A DNA stretch of 11,904 nucleotides, from the NCBI GenBank assembly GCA_049840595.1, contig JASGKO010000010.1, positions 1 to 11,904 of the forward strand, given 5' to 3'. The notes beneath the pieces are model-generated. The model saw only the letters and a list, made by a program, of their open reading frames with translations. It made no database searches and had not been told where the DNA came from. Shown here one piece after another: positions 1-6,760 of the stretch (positions within the stretch are counted from its first letter, which is position 1; every line of letters starts with the position of its first letter). The translations under genes were made by a program, and so were the position numbers. Origin of the DNA: JASGKO01 sp049840595. Lineage in GTDB: Bacteria; Verrucomicrobiota; Verrucomicrobiia; Chthoniobacterales; Chthoniobacteraceae.

Positions 1-198
1 AGCTGTACCGTCACGATTGAAAAGGAAGGCCAGCGCTATTCCGCAACCAGTATTCTCGAAGTGCTGAGCGCGAATCTCGATTGCGGGGCTGCCTTCATCC
101 TCCATGCCGATGGCGCGGATGCCGAGGAGGCGATTGAGGAGCTTTGCGCGCTCCTGCCCAAGTTCAAGGAACGCGAGGAAGCCGAAGGGTTCATGTAG
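1..198 (+). CDS. ptsH: HPr family phosphocarrier protein, C-terminal part
   Basis: The last 65 codons of a gene that enters from the left edge, ending at TAG 196-198. HPr carries phosphate between PTS enzyme I and sugar EIIA components in the cytoplasm and can also act as a carbon-regulation signal. The visible part has the HPr C-terminal pattern: a strand (CTVTIEKEGQRYSATS), the helix beginning SILEVLSANLDCG, the strand AAFILHADG, then ADAEEAIEELCALL and an acidic tail. Aligned by eye to Bacillus HPr, the Ser of TSILEVLS (fragment residue 17) falls on regulatory Ser46, the target of HPr kinase. The active-site His15 region lies outside the window, so I cannot say whether this is a PTS-active HPr or a regulatory Crh-like form. 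It is followed at 182 bp by the kdsD-like gene on the same strand. Confidence 0.82.
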   Translation, partial: SCTVTIEKEGQRYSATSILEVLSANLDCGAAFILHADGADAEEAIEELCALLPKFKEREEAEGFM

Positions 199-255
199 AG
201 CCGTTTGCGGAATAAACTTTCGGACCCACCCTTTTGGAAGACAGAGAAAAACATT

Positions 256-334
256 AGGGTCCGCGAAAAACGCAAAGCCTGCGAAAATACAGCCGCCCCT
301 TTTCGCGTCTTTCGCGGACTCCACCTCCGTGCAA
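256..334. repeat. Palindromic intergenic repeat, copy 1
   Basis: A 15-bp inverted repeat with one mismatch: 259-273 (gtccgcgaaaaacgc) pairs with 305-319 (gcgtctttcgcggac) around a roughly 31-nt centre. The centre contains the string agccgccccttttcgcg. The same arms and the same centre recur at 4647-4733. It fills the gap between the HPr and kdsD-like genes and would form a stem in RNA or single-stranded DNA. It resembles REP-like or MITE-like dispersed palindromes. No transposase or target-site duplication is visible. Confidence 0.7.
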
Positions 335-379
335 TTTCCCGCTTCCGCCCGGCCCGATTCCGCGTCATCATTTTAGGCG

Positions 380-1353
380 ATGGACATTTTAGACAAAGCC
401 CGCCGTGTCTTCGATCTGGAGATCGGTGAACTGGAGCGCCTGCGCGAGCGGCTCGACGATTCTTTCACCCTCGCGGTGGAAACCATCCGCACTGCCGTGG
501 ATGCCCGGGGCAAGGTGGTCGTGGTCGGGGTCGGCAAGTCCGGCCACATCGGCGAGAAAATCGCGGCCACGCTTACCAGTACCCGGCTCGCCTGCGGTGG
601 TGCTCAACTCCCTCAACGCCCTCCACGGCGATCTCGGTGTGGTGGCCGATGGGGATGTGGTGCTCGCCCTCAGCTACAGCGGCGAGACGGATGAACTGGT
701 GAATATTCTCCCCGCGCTCGCCCGTTTCGACGTAAAGATCGTGTCCATGACCGGCAATCCGAAGTCCTTCCTCGCGGAAAACAGCGACGTGCATCTCAAC
801 GTGCGCGTCGAGCGCGAGGCCTGCCCGCTCAATCTCGCCCCCACCTCCAGCACCACGAATATGCTCGTGCTCGGCGATGCGCTGGCGATGGTTCTGCTGG
901 AGTCGCGCGGCTTCAAGGAGGACGACTTTGCCCGCTTTCATCCCGGCGGCCGCCCTCGGCCGCACCCTGTTGCTGAAGGTGCGCCAGATTATGCGCAAGG
1001 CCGACCAGATGGCGCTCGTGCAGCGCGGCGACAGCATTCGCGAAGTATTGCACGCCATGGCCCGGACGCGAGCCGGTTGCGCCGTGGTCCTCGACGAGCA
1101 GGAGAAACTCGCGGGCATTTTCACGCATGGCGATTTTGGCCGTCATTTCCAGACTCATCCCGACTTGCTCGAAAAGACCGTCGGCGTCTTCATGACCGTG
1201 AAGCCGATTACGATCGGTGCCGACAAGCTGGCCGCTGAGGTGCTGCACATCCTGGAGCACCACCGCATCGACGATCTGGTCGTGGTGGACGAAACCGGGC
1301 ATCCGGTGGGACTGGTCGATACCCAGGACCTCGCCCGCTTCAAGCTGCTGTAA
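380..1353 (+). pseudogene. kdsD: KpsF/GutQ arabinose-5-phosphate isomerase, two frameshifts
   Basis: Encodes a sugar isomerase of the KpsF/GutQ/KdsD family, which interconverts D-ribulose 5-phosphate and D-arabinose 5-phosphate, the first step toward Kdo for LPS or capsule. The frame starts at ATG 380 and moves twice. One extra C in the run 582-584 shifts it after residue 68, and one extra C at 950-951 shifts it after FHPGG. Removing both bases gives 323 residues ending at TAA 1351-1353, close to the 328 of E. coli KdsD. The SIS domain covers about residues 30-190, with GVGKSGH (Lys53), SGETDEL (Glu102) and FHPGG (His187), all at expected positions. Two CBS domains cover about 200-323. The domains are fully preserved across both breaks, so sequence error or a very recent mutation is likelier than long decay. 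The start has only a weak, close ribosome site (aggcg at 374-378). Family identification is strong; whether the gene functions is open. Confidence 0.85.
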
Positions 1354-1399
1354 GGTGTAACGGAATGCGTAATCGCTTGATTGCCTGGCAATCTTGGAA

Positions 1400-1485
1400 T
1401 TTTGGACAGGATGAACAAGATGAACAGGATGAATAAGTGAGGAGGGGATTTGGAATTTTCGCCATCCTGTTCATCCTGTCCAAAA
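1400..1485. repeat. Long inverted repeat with a 9-bp tandem unit
   Basis: The left arm ttttggacaggatgaaca (1400-1417) is perfectly complementary to 1468-1485. Pairing can extend to the full 23-nt right arm 1463-1485 if one 9-nt unit of the left arm is skipped. The left side holds three tandem 9-mers: ggatgaaca (1409-1417), agatgaaca (1418-1426) and ggatgaata (1427-1435). The string tggaatttt occurs both at 1395-1403 and at 1451-1459. The element starts 47 bp after the kdsD-like stop and could end its transcript. The right arm is followed by an A-run, so on the minus strand the stem would be preceded by Ts rather than followed by them. It is not a classic terminator in either direction. Confidence 0.72.
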
Positions 1486-1542
1486 AATCCGTTTTTAGTC
1501 CGTCAGTGCAATCTGGGAATGGCGCACGGCTTTCGAGTCGCT

Positions 1543-1567
1543 CGTTACCAATTCGCGCTTGGTAACG
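1543..1567. repeat. Perfect 9-bp hairpin (first of a pair)
   Basis: cgttaccaa (1543-1551) and ttggtaacg (1559-1567) are perfect complements around the 7-nt loop ttcgcgc. It lies about 75 bp before the start of the 1644 gene and 10 bp before a second perfect hairpin. It could be a dispersed repeat, an operator or an untranslated-leader structure. The sequence alone does not decide. The rest of 1354-1643 shows no coding region that I trust. Confidence 0.6.
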
Positions 1568-1576
1568 CCCCCTTGC

Positions 1577-1593
1577 GCGAAGTTTAACTTCGC
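1577..1593. repeat. Perfect 8-bp hairpin (second of a pair)
   Basis: gcgaagtt (1577-1584) and aacttcgc (1586-1593) are perfect complements with a single T between them. It is a near-continuous 17-bp palindrome, better suited to protein binding as duplex DNA than to an RNA hairpin, because a one-base loop is not feasible without opening a few pairs. It lies 50 bp before the next start codon. Confidence 0.55.
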
Positions 1594-1643
1594 CCAAAAC
1601 CGCCGCTCTTTGCATCCCTTTCCGCTCTGGGCGATCTTCCCGC

Positions 1644-2117
1644 ATGCACTGGCTGGAGATCGTTGAGTTTTCCTTTTACCTCGTAGAGACCTTTGCGTTG
1701 CCCTTCGCGATCATCGTCTTCCTCATGGAGCGCCGCAAGCAGCGCCTGGTCGATGAGGAGGAAATCTACCAACGTCTTTCTGACGAATACACCAGCTTCC
1801 TCAAGCTCGTGCTCGATAATGCCGACCTGCAATTGCTCCGCAAGCACGGCCCCACCGGCAGCCTCACCGAGGAGCAAATGGAGCGCAAGCACGCCCTCTT
1901 CGGCATCCTCGTCTCCCTCTTCGAGCGCGCCTACCTCCTCGTCTATGAGGAGAAGATGGAAAAGCAGACCCGCCGCCTCTGGAGTTCCTGGGAGGACTAC
2001 ATGCGCGAATGGTGCCGCCGCCCCGACTTCCGCGAAGCCCTCCGCGAACTGCTGGAAGGCGAAGACCCCGACTTCCGCGCCCACATCGAGCGGATTGCGG
2101 AGATTGCCAAGCAGTAA
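1644..2117 (+). CDS. Small membrane-anchored protein of unknown function
   Basis: 157 residues; I do not recognise the family. One hydrophobic segment (about residues 8-28, FSFYLVETFALPFAIIVFLM) is followed by ERRKQR, so the positive side predicts a cytoplasmic C-terminal part. That part is long, helical and highly charged, rich in Glu, Arg, Leu, Trp and Tyr. It includes EEEIYQRLSDEYTSFLKLVL (about 38-57), LVSLFERAYLLVYEEKMEKQ and WSSWEDYMREWCRRPDFREAL, and ends in an acidic helix. No enzymatic motif is visible. The aromatic/charged helices suggest a protein-binding or coiled structure. The ATG at 1644 has no clear Shine-Dalgarno sequence, but an in-frame alternative is not evident. The next gene begins 23 bp downstream on the same strand, so the two are probably co-transcribed. 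Confidence 0.72.
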   Translation: MHWLEIVEFSFYLVETFALPFAIIVFLMERRKQRLVDEEEIYQRLSDEYTSFLKLVLDNADLQLLRKHGPTGSLTEEQMERKHALFGILVSLFERAYLLVYEEKMEKQTRRLWSSWEDYMREWCRRPDFREALRELLEGEDPDFRAHIERIAEIAKQ

Positions 2118-2140
2118 AGTTTCTGGATACATCCCACGCG

Positions 2141-3073
2141 ATGAGAGAGCGACGTCTTTTGCTGGGATCGGTAGTGGGGACTTTGGTTGGGGGTGGGTTA
2201 TGTTTTCTGACTTTTCTGTTGGGCTTGGTTTCCGACACCTCGCCGGATGGGGCCCGGTTAGTCGCGATGATTCTTTATCCCAGCCTGTTGATAATGCCGT
2301 TTTTGATGGGACTGGCCGCCGCGTGGGTCTGGAGTCCCTTGAATCTTTCCATTGGCCAGACCGCCAGACATTCTCTTTCCTGCACGGGAATTGCCATTTT
2401 GGCGGGCGCAATCTTTTTTCGTGAAGGGGTTATTTGTCTGCTGATTGTTTCTCCGTTGCTTTACGGGTTCATTCTTACCGGAGCTTTGGCCGGGCGAGTC
2501 TGGTTCCGCAAAGATCGCAATAAATTGAACCTTTCGATTTTGCCCCTGCTTGTCCTGATGGTCGTGGGAGAGCCTTTAACGCGACAGGATCAAACCAAGG
2601 TCGTGCGCGATGAAATTCTGATCCAAGCCCCACCGGAAAAAGTGTGGCCTCATCTCACCGCCTTTTCCGATATCCCGGTGGCACCGCATTTCTGGTTGTT
2701 CCGGTTGGGCCTGCCGATGCCCATGTCCACGACTTCCGCGGGAGATTTTGTCGGAGCGGATCGGAAGTGCATCTTTAGCGGTCATGCCGTGTTCGAGGAA
2801 AAAATCGCCGCCATCGAGCCCGGGAAAAATCTGACCTTCGACATCGTCAAGCAGCCTGCCGATCCGGAGTTAATCGGGCACCTGACGGCGAAGCGGGGCC
2901 AGTTCCTTTTGCAGGATAATCACGACGGCACGACCACGTTGATTGGCAGCACTTGGTATGCACTGCATGTGCGACCGCTTTGGTATTTTGACTGGTGGAC
3001 GCAATACATTTTCCGGGCGGTGCACCTGCGCGTGATGGAAAACGTAAAACGGGAGGCGGAAGCGCACGCGTGA
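2141..3073 (+). CDS. Membrane protein with C-terminal SRPBCC domain
   Basis: 310 residues from ATG 2141. An upstream in-frame start at 2009 is rejected because it would add 44 Pro/Arg-rich residues overlapping the previous gene. The N-terminal half has four or five membrane segments, at about residues 7-29, 40-62, 80-94, 97-119 and 130-145. The C-terminal half (about 150-310) looks like an SRPBCC/polyketide-cyclase-like helix-grip domain. It opens with VRDEILIQAPPEKVWPHLTA, the typical first strand and helix of that fold, and ends with a long helix (residues about 283-305). Such domains bind hydrophobic ligands. With an N-in start (MRERR) and five helices it would face the periplasm; with four it would be cytoplasmic. 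The first few hundred bases are more T-rich than neighbouring genes. Its stop overlaps the GTG start of the next gene, implying translational coupling. Ligand and role are unknown. Confidence 0.75.
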   Translation: MRERRLLLGSVVGTLVGGGLCFLTFLLGLVSDTSPDGARLVAMILYPSLLIMPFLMGLAAAWVWSPLNLSIGQTARHSLSCTGIAILAGAIFFREGVICLLIVSPLLYGFILTGALAGRVWFRKDRNKLNLSILPLLVLMVVGEPLTRQDQTKVVRDEILIQAPPEKVWPHLTAFSDIPVAPHFWLFRLGLPMPMSTTSAGDFVGADRKCIFSGHAVFEEKIAAIEPGKNLTFDIVKQPADPELIGHLTAKRGQFLLQDNHDGTTTLIGSTWYALHVRPLWYFDWWTQYIFRAVHLRVMENVKREAEAHA

Positions 3074-3477
3074 TCTTTCGTTTCGTCGTGCAGCATTTGC
3101 GGTGGCTGGCGGGGGTTCCCGGGCTGCCGCAACTGTTCGATTCGCTGCTGTTGATCGGGACGATGCTTTTCAATCGCCGACGCCTGGCCGCGATGGAGAC
3201 CTTGGAGAAAGCGGTGCTGGAATTGCCCGGGGTGACCCTGAAAGTGCATCGGCTTGGCGGGATGGAGTTTATTCACGAAGGAACCGAGCTGGGGCACTTG
3301 CACGGCAACGGGTTGCTGGATGTGCGAGTGGGACGTGAGCAAGCCCGCGCATTAGTCGAGACCGGACGGGCTTTGCCGCATCACGTGTTTGGCGATTCGG
3401 CGTGGCTCAGCTTCTGGCTGCGCGAGCCGAAGGATGTCCCATCGGCGTTGGATTTGCTAAAGAGGGCACTCCGCTAG
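3070..3477 (+). CDS. DUF5519 (luciferase-domain) family protein
   Basis: 135 residues, starting at GTG 3070. The GTGA overlap with the preceding stop (3071-3073) sets the start and indicates coupled translation. A longer reading from 2995 would duplicate preceding coding sequence. The first 35 residues contain a moderately hydrophobic, basic stretch (RFVVQHLRWLAGVPGLPQLF). The family-like part runs from about residue 45 to the end: LPGVTLKVHRLGGMEFIHEG, then HLHGNGLLDVRVG (His77, His79, Asp84), then LPHHVFGDSAWLSFWLREP (Pro103, His104, Trp112) and a final helix. The H-x-H-G, PHH and aromatic pattern matches the DUF5519 domain as I remember it. That domain is also found at the end of some luciferase-annotated proteins, but no light-producing activity is implied. 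Partnership with the membrane SRPBCC protein is likely from the overlap; the function is unknown. Confidence 0.72.
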   Translation: MIFRFVVQHLRWLAGVPGLPQLFDSLLLIGTMLFNRRRLAAMETLEKAVLELPGVTLKVHRLGGMEFIHEGTELGHLHGNGLLDVRVGREQARALVETGRALPHHVFGDSAWLSFWLREPKDVPSALDLLKRALR

Positions 3478-4061
3478 TGCTCCTCCTGCTCCTCCACCGC
3501 CCGCTCGATCCGGCGGTCGGGGATGAGCCACAGTAGCGCGACGAAGATATAGAGGGCGCTGGAAATCCACGGATTCACGAAGGCGAGGGGAATGGCGGCG
3601 AAGTAGAGCAGCGGGGAGAGACGCCCCTTCCAGTCGGTCCCGACCGCGTGGCCCAGCAGGGAGTCCGGCCCCTGCTGCCGGATGATCAAATTCTGCAGGA
3701 TGTAGTAAGCCGTAGCTGCCATGAGCAGGGTGAGGCCGTAGGCCGCGCAGGGTACGGCGGCGAGGTGGTTCTCGCCCATCCACGCGGTGGTGAAGGGGAG
3801 CAGCGAGAGCCAGAAGAGCAGGTGCAGATTGGCCCACAGGATGCCGCCGGTGACCCGCTCGGTGGATTGGAAAAGGTGATGGTGATTATTCCAGTAAATG
3901 CCGACGTAAATGAAGCTGAGGACGTAGCTGAGCAGCACCGGCAGGGTCGGGCGCAACGCCGATAGATCGGTCTCATGCGGAACTTTGAGTTCCAAGACCA
4001 TGATGGTGATGATGATGGCGAGCACGCCGTCGCTGAAGGCTTCCAGCCGGTTGGTCTTCAT
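3474..4061 (-). CDS. TMEM175/DUF1211 family potassium channel-like protein
   Basis: 195 residues, from ATG at 4061 down to TAG at 3474-3476. Bacterial TMEM175 proteins are six-helix membrane proteins, about 200 residues long, that assemble into K+-permeable channels. The hallmark RxxxFSD motif is present in the first helix (Arg5, Phe9, Ser10, Asp11), followed by GVLAIIITIMVLELKVP. Further helices lie at about 39-57, 74-96, 102-127, 148-163 and 167-181. The family-typical stretch YWNNHHHLFQ is at residues 57-66. The C-terminus is charged (DRRIERAVEEQEEH). Its last four bases are shared with the tail of the plus-strand DUF5519 gene (CTAG, 3474-3477). It is divergent from the VOC gene with an 86-bp gap. 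No good ribosome site precedes the ATG. Confidence 0.85.
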   Translation of the reverse strand: MKTNRLEAFSDGVLAIIITIMVLELKVPHETDLSALRPTLPVLLSYVLSFIYVGIYWNNHHHLFQSTERVTGGILWANLHLLFWLSLLPFTTAWMGENHLAAVPCAAYGLTLLMAATAYYILQNLIIRQQGPDSLLGHAVGTDWKGRLSPLLYFAAIPLAFVNPWISSALYIFVALLWLIPDRRIERAVEEQEEH

Positions 4062-4147
4062 GGGGGAGGGTTATAACGTTACCTGGATGACACGTCCATG
4101 CTCTCTTGTGGCTTGCGGAGTGGGCGAAGCGGGAGCAGAAAAGAGTC

Positions 4148-4642
4148 ATGAGCAATCCACCGATCCATCCCGGCACCCGTATCGGCCATGTGCATTTGAA
4201 GGTTGCGGATCTGGACCGGGCGCTGGCCTTTTATCGCGATGTCCTGGGCTTTGAGATTACCCAGCGTTACGGGCAGGAGGCGGTCTTTCTTTCGGCGGGG
4301 GGATATCATCATCACATTGGACTGAATACCTGGGAAAGTCGTGGCGGCCAGCCTCCGGCCCCGGGAACGACCGGGCTGTTCCATGTGGCCATCCTTTATC
4401 CGACGCGCAAGGAGTTGGGCGATGCGTTGAAGCGATTGATCGGCGCCGGGATTGCCCTGGATGGTGCCTCCGATCACGGCGTGAGCGAGGCGCTCTATCT
4501 GCGCGATCCCGATCAAAACGGCGTGGAGCTGTACTGGGACCGTTCGCCGGAGCAATGGCCGCGCGATGCCAGCGGCGGCCTGGCCATGGTCACGAAACCA
4601 CTCGACCTGCACGGCCTGCTCGAAGCCGCGGAGAAGCGCTAA
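4148..4642 (+). CDS. VOC family protein (glyoxalase / extradiol dioxygenase fold)
   Basis: 164 residues from ATG 4148. An in-frame TTG at 4106 would add 14 residues of no family likeness. The protein begins at a typical position for the family, GHVHLKVADLDRALAFYRDVLGFE (residues 13-36). Candidate metal ligands are His16, His79 (GLFHVAI) and Glu127 (GVELYWD); HHHIGLN at 54-60 adds a further His. The two beta-alpha-beta-beta-beta modules cover about residues 11-62 and 76-132. This arrangement resembles ring-cleaving dioxygenase-like or CatE-like members, but VOC substrate cannot be read from sequence here. The C-terminal tail (about 133-164) is outside the core fold. A weak purine-rich stretch (gggagcagaaaagag) precedes the start. 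The palindromic repeat follows directly after the stop. Confidence 0.85.
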   Translation: MSNPPIHPGTRIGHVHLKVADLDRALAFYRDVLGFEITQRYGQEAVFLSAGGYHHHIGLNTWESRGGQPPAPGTTGLFHVAILYPTRKELGDALKRLIGAGIALDGASDHGVSEALYLRDPDQNGVELYWDRSPEQWPRDASGGLAMVTKPLDLHGLLEAAEKR

Positions 4643-4646
4643 ATGA

Positions 4647-4733
4647 AGGTCCGCGAAAAACGCGAAGCATGCGAAAGTAAAGCCGCCCCTTTTCGCGTTT
4701 TTAGCATCTTTCGCGGACCCCATCTCCCTGCAC
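4647..4733. repeat. Palindromic intergenic repeat, copy 2
   Basis: Matches the copy at 256-334 over its whole length, with a 9-base insertion (ttttagcat) in the right half. Outer arms ggtccgcgaaa (4648-4658) and tttcgcggacc (4709-4719) are perfect complements. Inner arms aaaaacgcgaa (4656-4666) and ttcgcgttttt (4692-4702) are also perfect, so two overlapping stems are possible. It lies between the convergent VOC and GspG-like genes, where it could also act as a two-way transcription stop. The inner stem ends in five Ts on the plus strand. Confidence 0.72.
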
Positions 4734-4742
4734 TGAAGGGCC

Positions 4743-5348
4743 CTACCGAACCACCTCGTCGTCGCTGGTCCACATCTGGCGATCGGGGCCGGCGGAGTAG
4801 ATGTCGATTTCGTTGGCGGAAATTTGGTGGAAAAAATACGGGTCGCCCCATTGGTCGATCAACTCACCCCTGGCGTTGATTGGGAGTTTTTCGGAGAGGA
4901 AGGTGGCGTTGTGGGAGTTGTTGCCGAGGAGCGCCTTGGTGATTTCCTCATTGGAGCCCACGGGGTTTTGGCCGAGGGCATTGCGGTAATCGCGCAGCGC
5001 GTAGGAGAGCGATTGCAGGGCCTGATCGGTCTCGCTGGCCTGTTGTTGCGAAGCGCTTGGAATGGTTGCCTGATAGCGTGCGCCGGTGGCGGAGGGATCG
5101 GTGGGATTGTGCGTGCCGGTGCCGGCGAGGTGATCAGGCTGGGCCGGGGCTGCCATGGTAGCGGAAGGAGTGAGCGTAGCGACCGGCGTCGATGGAGCGA
5201 GCTCATTCTGCAACGGCGCGTGGGCTTCCTTTTCATGGGCCAGGATTGCCGTTCGGAGACGGATCAGATACCGCGGAGTGAGGCAGATCGCGAGCACGAT
5301 GATCGTGAGAATGATCAAAATGGGAGTGAGGCGGGGCGGGCGATCCAT
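4743..5348 (-). CDS. Membrane-anchored GspG-like (type II secretion pseudopilin C-terminal) protein
   Basis: 201 residues from ATG at 5348. A TTG two codons upstream is rejected because it would leave only 2 bases after a good GGAGG at 5357-5361, which sits 8 bases before the ATG. Residues 6-25 are a single hydrophobic helix (LTPILIILTIIVLAICLTP). About 40-100 is a Ala/Pro/Ser/Thr-rich linker. The last 50 residues carry the major-pseudopilin C-terminal pattern, DQWGDPYFFHQ then IYSAGPDRQMWTSDDEVV, which in GspG forms a calcium-binding loop. No prepilin peptidase site (G followed by FTLIE-like) is present at the N-terminus, so it is probably not processed as a pseudopilin. It is the last gene of the minus-strand cluster, 22 bp after the DUF1501 gene. 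Role unknown. Confidence 0.75.
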   Translation of the reverse strand: MDRPPRLTPILIILTIIVLAICLTPRYLIRLRTAILAHEKEAHAPLQNELAPSTPVATLTPSATMAAPAQPDHLAGTGTHNPTDPSATGARYQATIPSASQQQASETDQALQSLSYALRDYRNALGQNPVGSNEEITKALLGNNSHNATFLSEKLPINARGELIDQWGDPYFFHQISANEIDIYSAGPDRQMWTSDDEVVR

Positions 5349-5356
5349 GGGCAAAA

Positions 5357-5361
5357 CCTCC
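5357..5361 (-). promoter_or_regulatory. Ribosome binding site of the GspG-like gene
   Basis: The minus strand reads GGAGG here, eight bases before ATG 5348. It fixes the start of the GspG-like gene and lies in the 22-bp gap after the DUF1501 stop. Confidence 0.6.
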
Positions 5362-5370
5362 GGGAGCCGG

Positions 5371-6756
5371 TCAACTATTCATGAAACCGAGATTCGGATG
5401 GCCGAAGCGACCGATATTCGGCAGCACGGTCGAGAGATCGCCACTTTGCACGCCGAACCAGGTGCCGAGCGTGGCCGAATATTCATCCACGCTGGTGGTG
5501 GGAATCCAGCGACCGAGCCCGGTATCGTCGGGGCCGTTGACGACCAGTGTCGGGACGGTGCCGTAAATGTCGCCGCCCTTAACCGCGCCGCCCATCACGA
5601 GGTGATGACTGCCCCAGCCATGATCGCTGCCCGAGGAACTGGCGGTGCCGTTGGTGGGGAAGGTGCGGCCGAAATCGCTCGCGGTGAAGGTGGTCACTTG
5701 TGAATCCACGCCGAGCTCGACGGTGGCGTTGTAGAAGGCATTGAGCGCCTGGCTGAGCTCGGCGAAGAGATTGCTCTGGCCGGTGAGCTGGTCGCTGTGC
5801 GTGTCGAAGCCGCCGATCGAGCAGAAGAAGATCTGCCGTTTCACGCCGATGCTGTCGCGCAGGCCGATCAGGCGGGCGATCATCTTGAGCTGGTCGGCGA
5901 GCGGGTTGGAGGTGGGGAAGGTGGTGGTGAGCGCGGTCTGGTTGACGAGCAGACTGTTCAGCGTGCCGTAGTTGGCAATCGCGCGGTTGGTGATCTTGGC
6001 AAACTCCGCTTCGTAGAGATTTTGCGCAGGCAGGTTGAGGATGTTCTGAATCGCCTGATAGCGCAGGGCGTTGTTGGTGCCGGTCGTCCCGCTTAACCCC
6101 ACCGGGCCGCTGGTGGAAACCTGGTAGCCGAAGACCTGATTTCCGACCTGGAAGGTATTGGTGCCCGCCAGCGAGATGGACATGGAGATGGACGCGCTGC
6201 CATTCATCGAAACGAGCAGATCGGCCATGCGCCCGCCCCAGCCGGTGCGCTGCGGGGAATCGGGCCACGACGTCTGCCATTCCACCTGCTGATCGGCATG
6301 CGAGAAAAGCTGCGGGGGCACGGCGGCCCCGCCGGAGAAATATTGGGCGCGGGTGATGGGGGCGACGAGCGTGCCCACGTTGGCCAGCAGCGCGAGCTTG
6401 CCGTTGCCAAAGAGAGTCTGCAATTCCGGGCAGCTCGGGTGCAGGCCATACTGGCGGCCATCGGCCGAGGCGGTCGCGGGGCTGATCGGCAGCAGCGAAG
6501 CCTGCGGAATGGCGAGAATCCCCCGCGCGGCGGCGTAGGAATTATAATTAGTGTTATCCACCGGCACGAGCAGGTTGTTCGCATCGTTGCCGCCGTAGAG
6601 AAAGAGGCACACGAGCGCCCGGTAATCGCTGGTGGTGGAGCTTTGTGCGACCGCGGCGTTGAGCGCGCGCAGGTTCCAGACGGTCGAGGCGATGGAAGTC
6701 GTGCCGAGCGCGGCGCAGGCGGCCTGGCGGATGAAGCGACGACGGGAGAGGTTCAT
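5371..6756 (-). CDS. DUF1501 family protein with Tat signal
   Basis: 461 residues from ATG 6756. It begins with a twin-arginine signal, SRRRFIRQ (residues 4-11), then a hydrophobic stretch and a likely AxA-type cleavage site near NAAVAQ (residues 33-38), so it is predicted to be exported folded. The mature part has the DUF1501 landmarks: LVCLFLYGGNDANNLLVPV (about 48-66), GFDTHSDQ (316-323), SDFGRTF (near 360-366) and SDHGWGSHH (near 377). The fold is related to alkaline phosphatase/sulfatase-type enzymes. Family members are exported proteins with no settled activity. It starts four bases after the DUF1800 stop and has no clear ribosome site of its own, so translational coupling is likely. 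DUF1501 next to DUF1800 is a recurrent pairing in Planctomycetota, Verrucomicrobiota and some Proteobacteria. Confidence 0.9.
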   Translation of the reverse strand: MNLSRRRFIRQAACAALGTTSIASTVWNLRALNAAVAQSSTTSDYRALVCLFLYGGNDANNLLVPVDNTNYNSYAAARGILAIPQASLLPISPATASADGRQYGLHPSCPELQTLFGNGKLALLANVGTLVAPITRAQYFSGGAAVPPQLFSHADQQVEWQTSWPDSPQRTGWGGRMADLLVSMNGSASISMSISLAGTNTFQVGNQVFGYQVSTSGPVGLSGTTGTNNALRYQAIQNILNLPAQNLYEAEFAKITNRAIANYGTLNSLLVNQTALTTTFPTSNPLADQLKMIARLIGLRDSIGVKRQIFFCSIGGFDTHSDQLTGQSNLFAELSQALNAFYNATVELGVDSQVTTFTASDFGRTFPTNGTASSSGSDHGWGSHHLVMGGAVKGGDIYGTVPTLVVNGPDDTGLGRWIPTTSVDEYSATLGTWFGVQSGDLSTVLPNIGRFGHPNLGFMNS

Positions 6757-6760
6757 GGCG

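Noticed and set aside
575..590. Programmed ribosomal frameshift in kdsD or DUF1800
   Set aside because: No slippery heptamer, stimulatory stem or family precedent; the simplest explanation is a one-base insertion.
405..1238. Separate short genes at the kdsD locus
   Set aside because: The three frames are successive parts of one SIS-CBS-CBS protein, each out-of-frame extension being Arg/Pro-rich noise.
1409..1435. Start of a CRISPR array
   Set aside because: The units are 9-bp direct tandem copies without spacers, and no cas genes are present.
1584..2411. A 275-codon minus-strand open frame over the 1644 and 2141 genes
   Set aside because: Plus-strand frames give a sensible membrane helix, charged helices and an SRPBCC fold; this frame crosses an intergenic gap and repeats and has no domain.
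4074..4081. TAACGTTA palindrome between the divergent TMEM175 and VOC genes as an operator
   Set aside because: Eight bases of palindrome is too short to support without recurrence or a nearby regulator.
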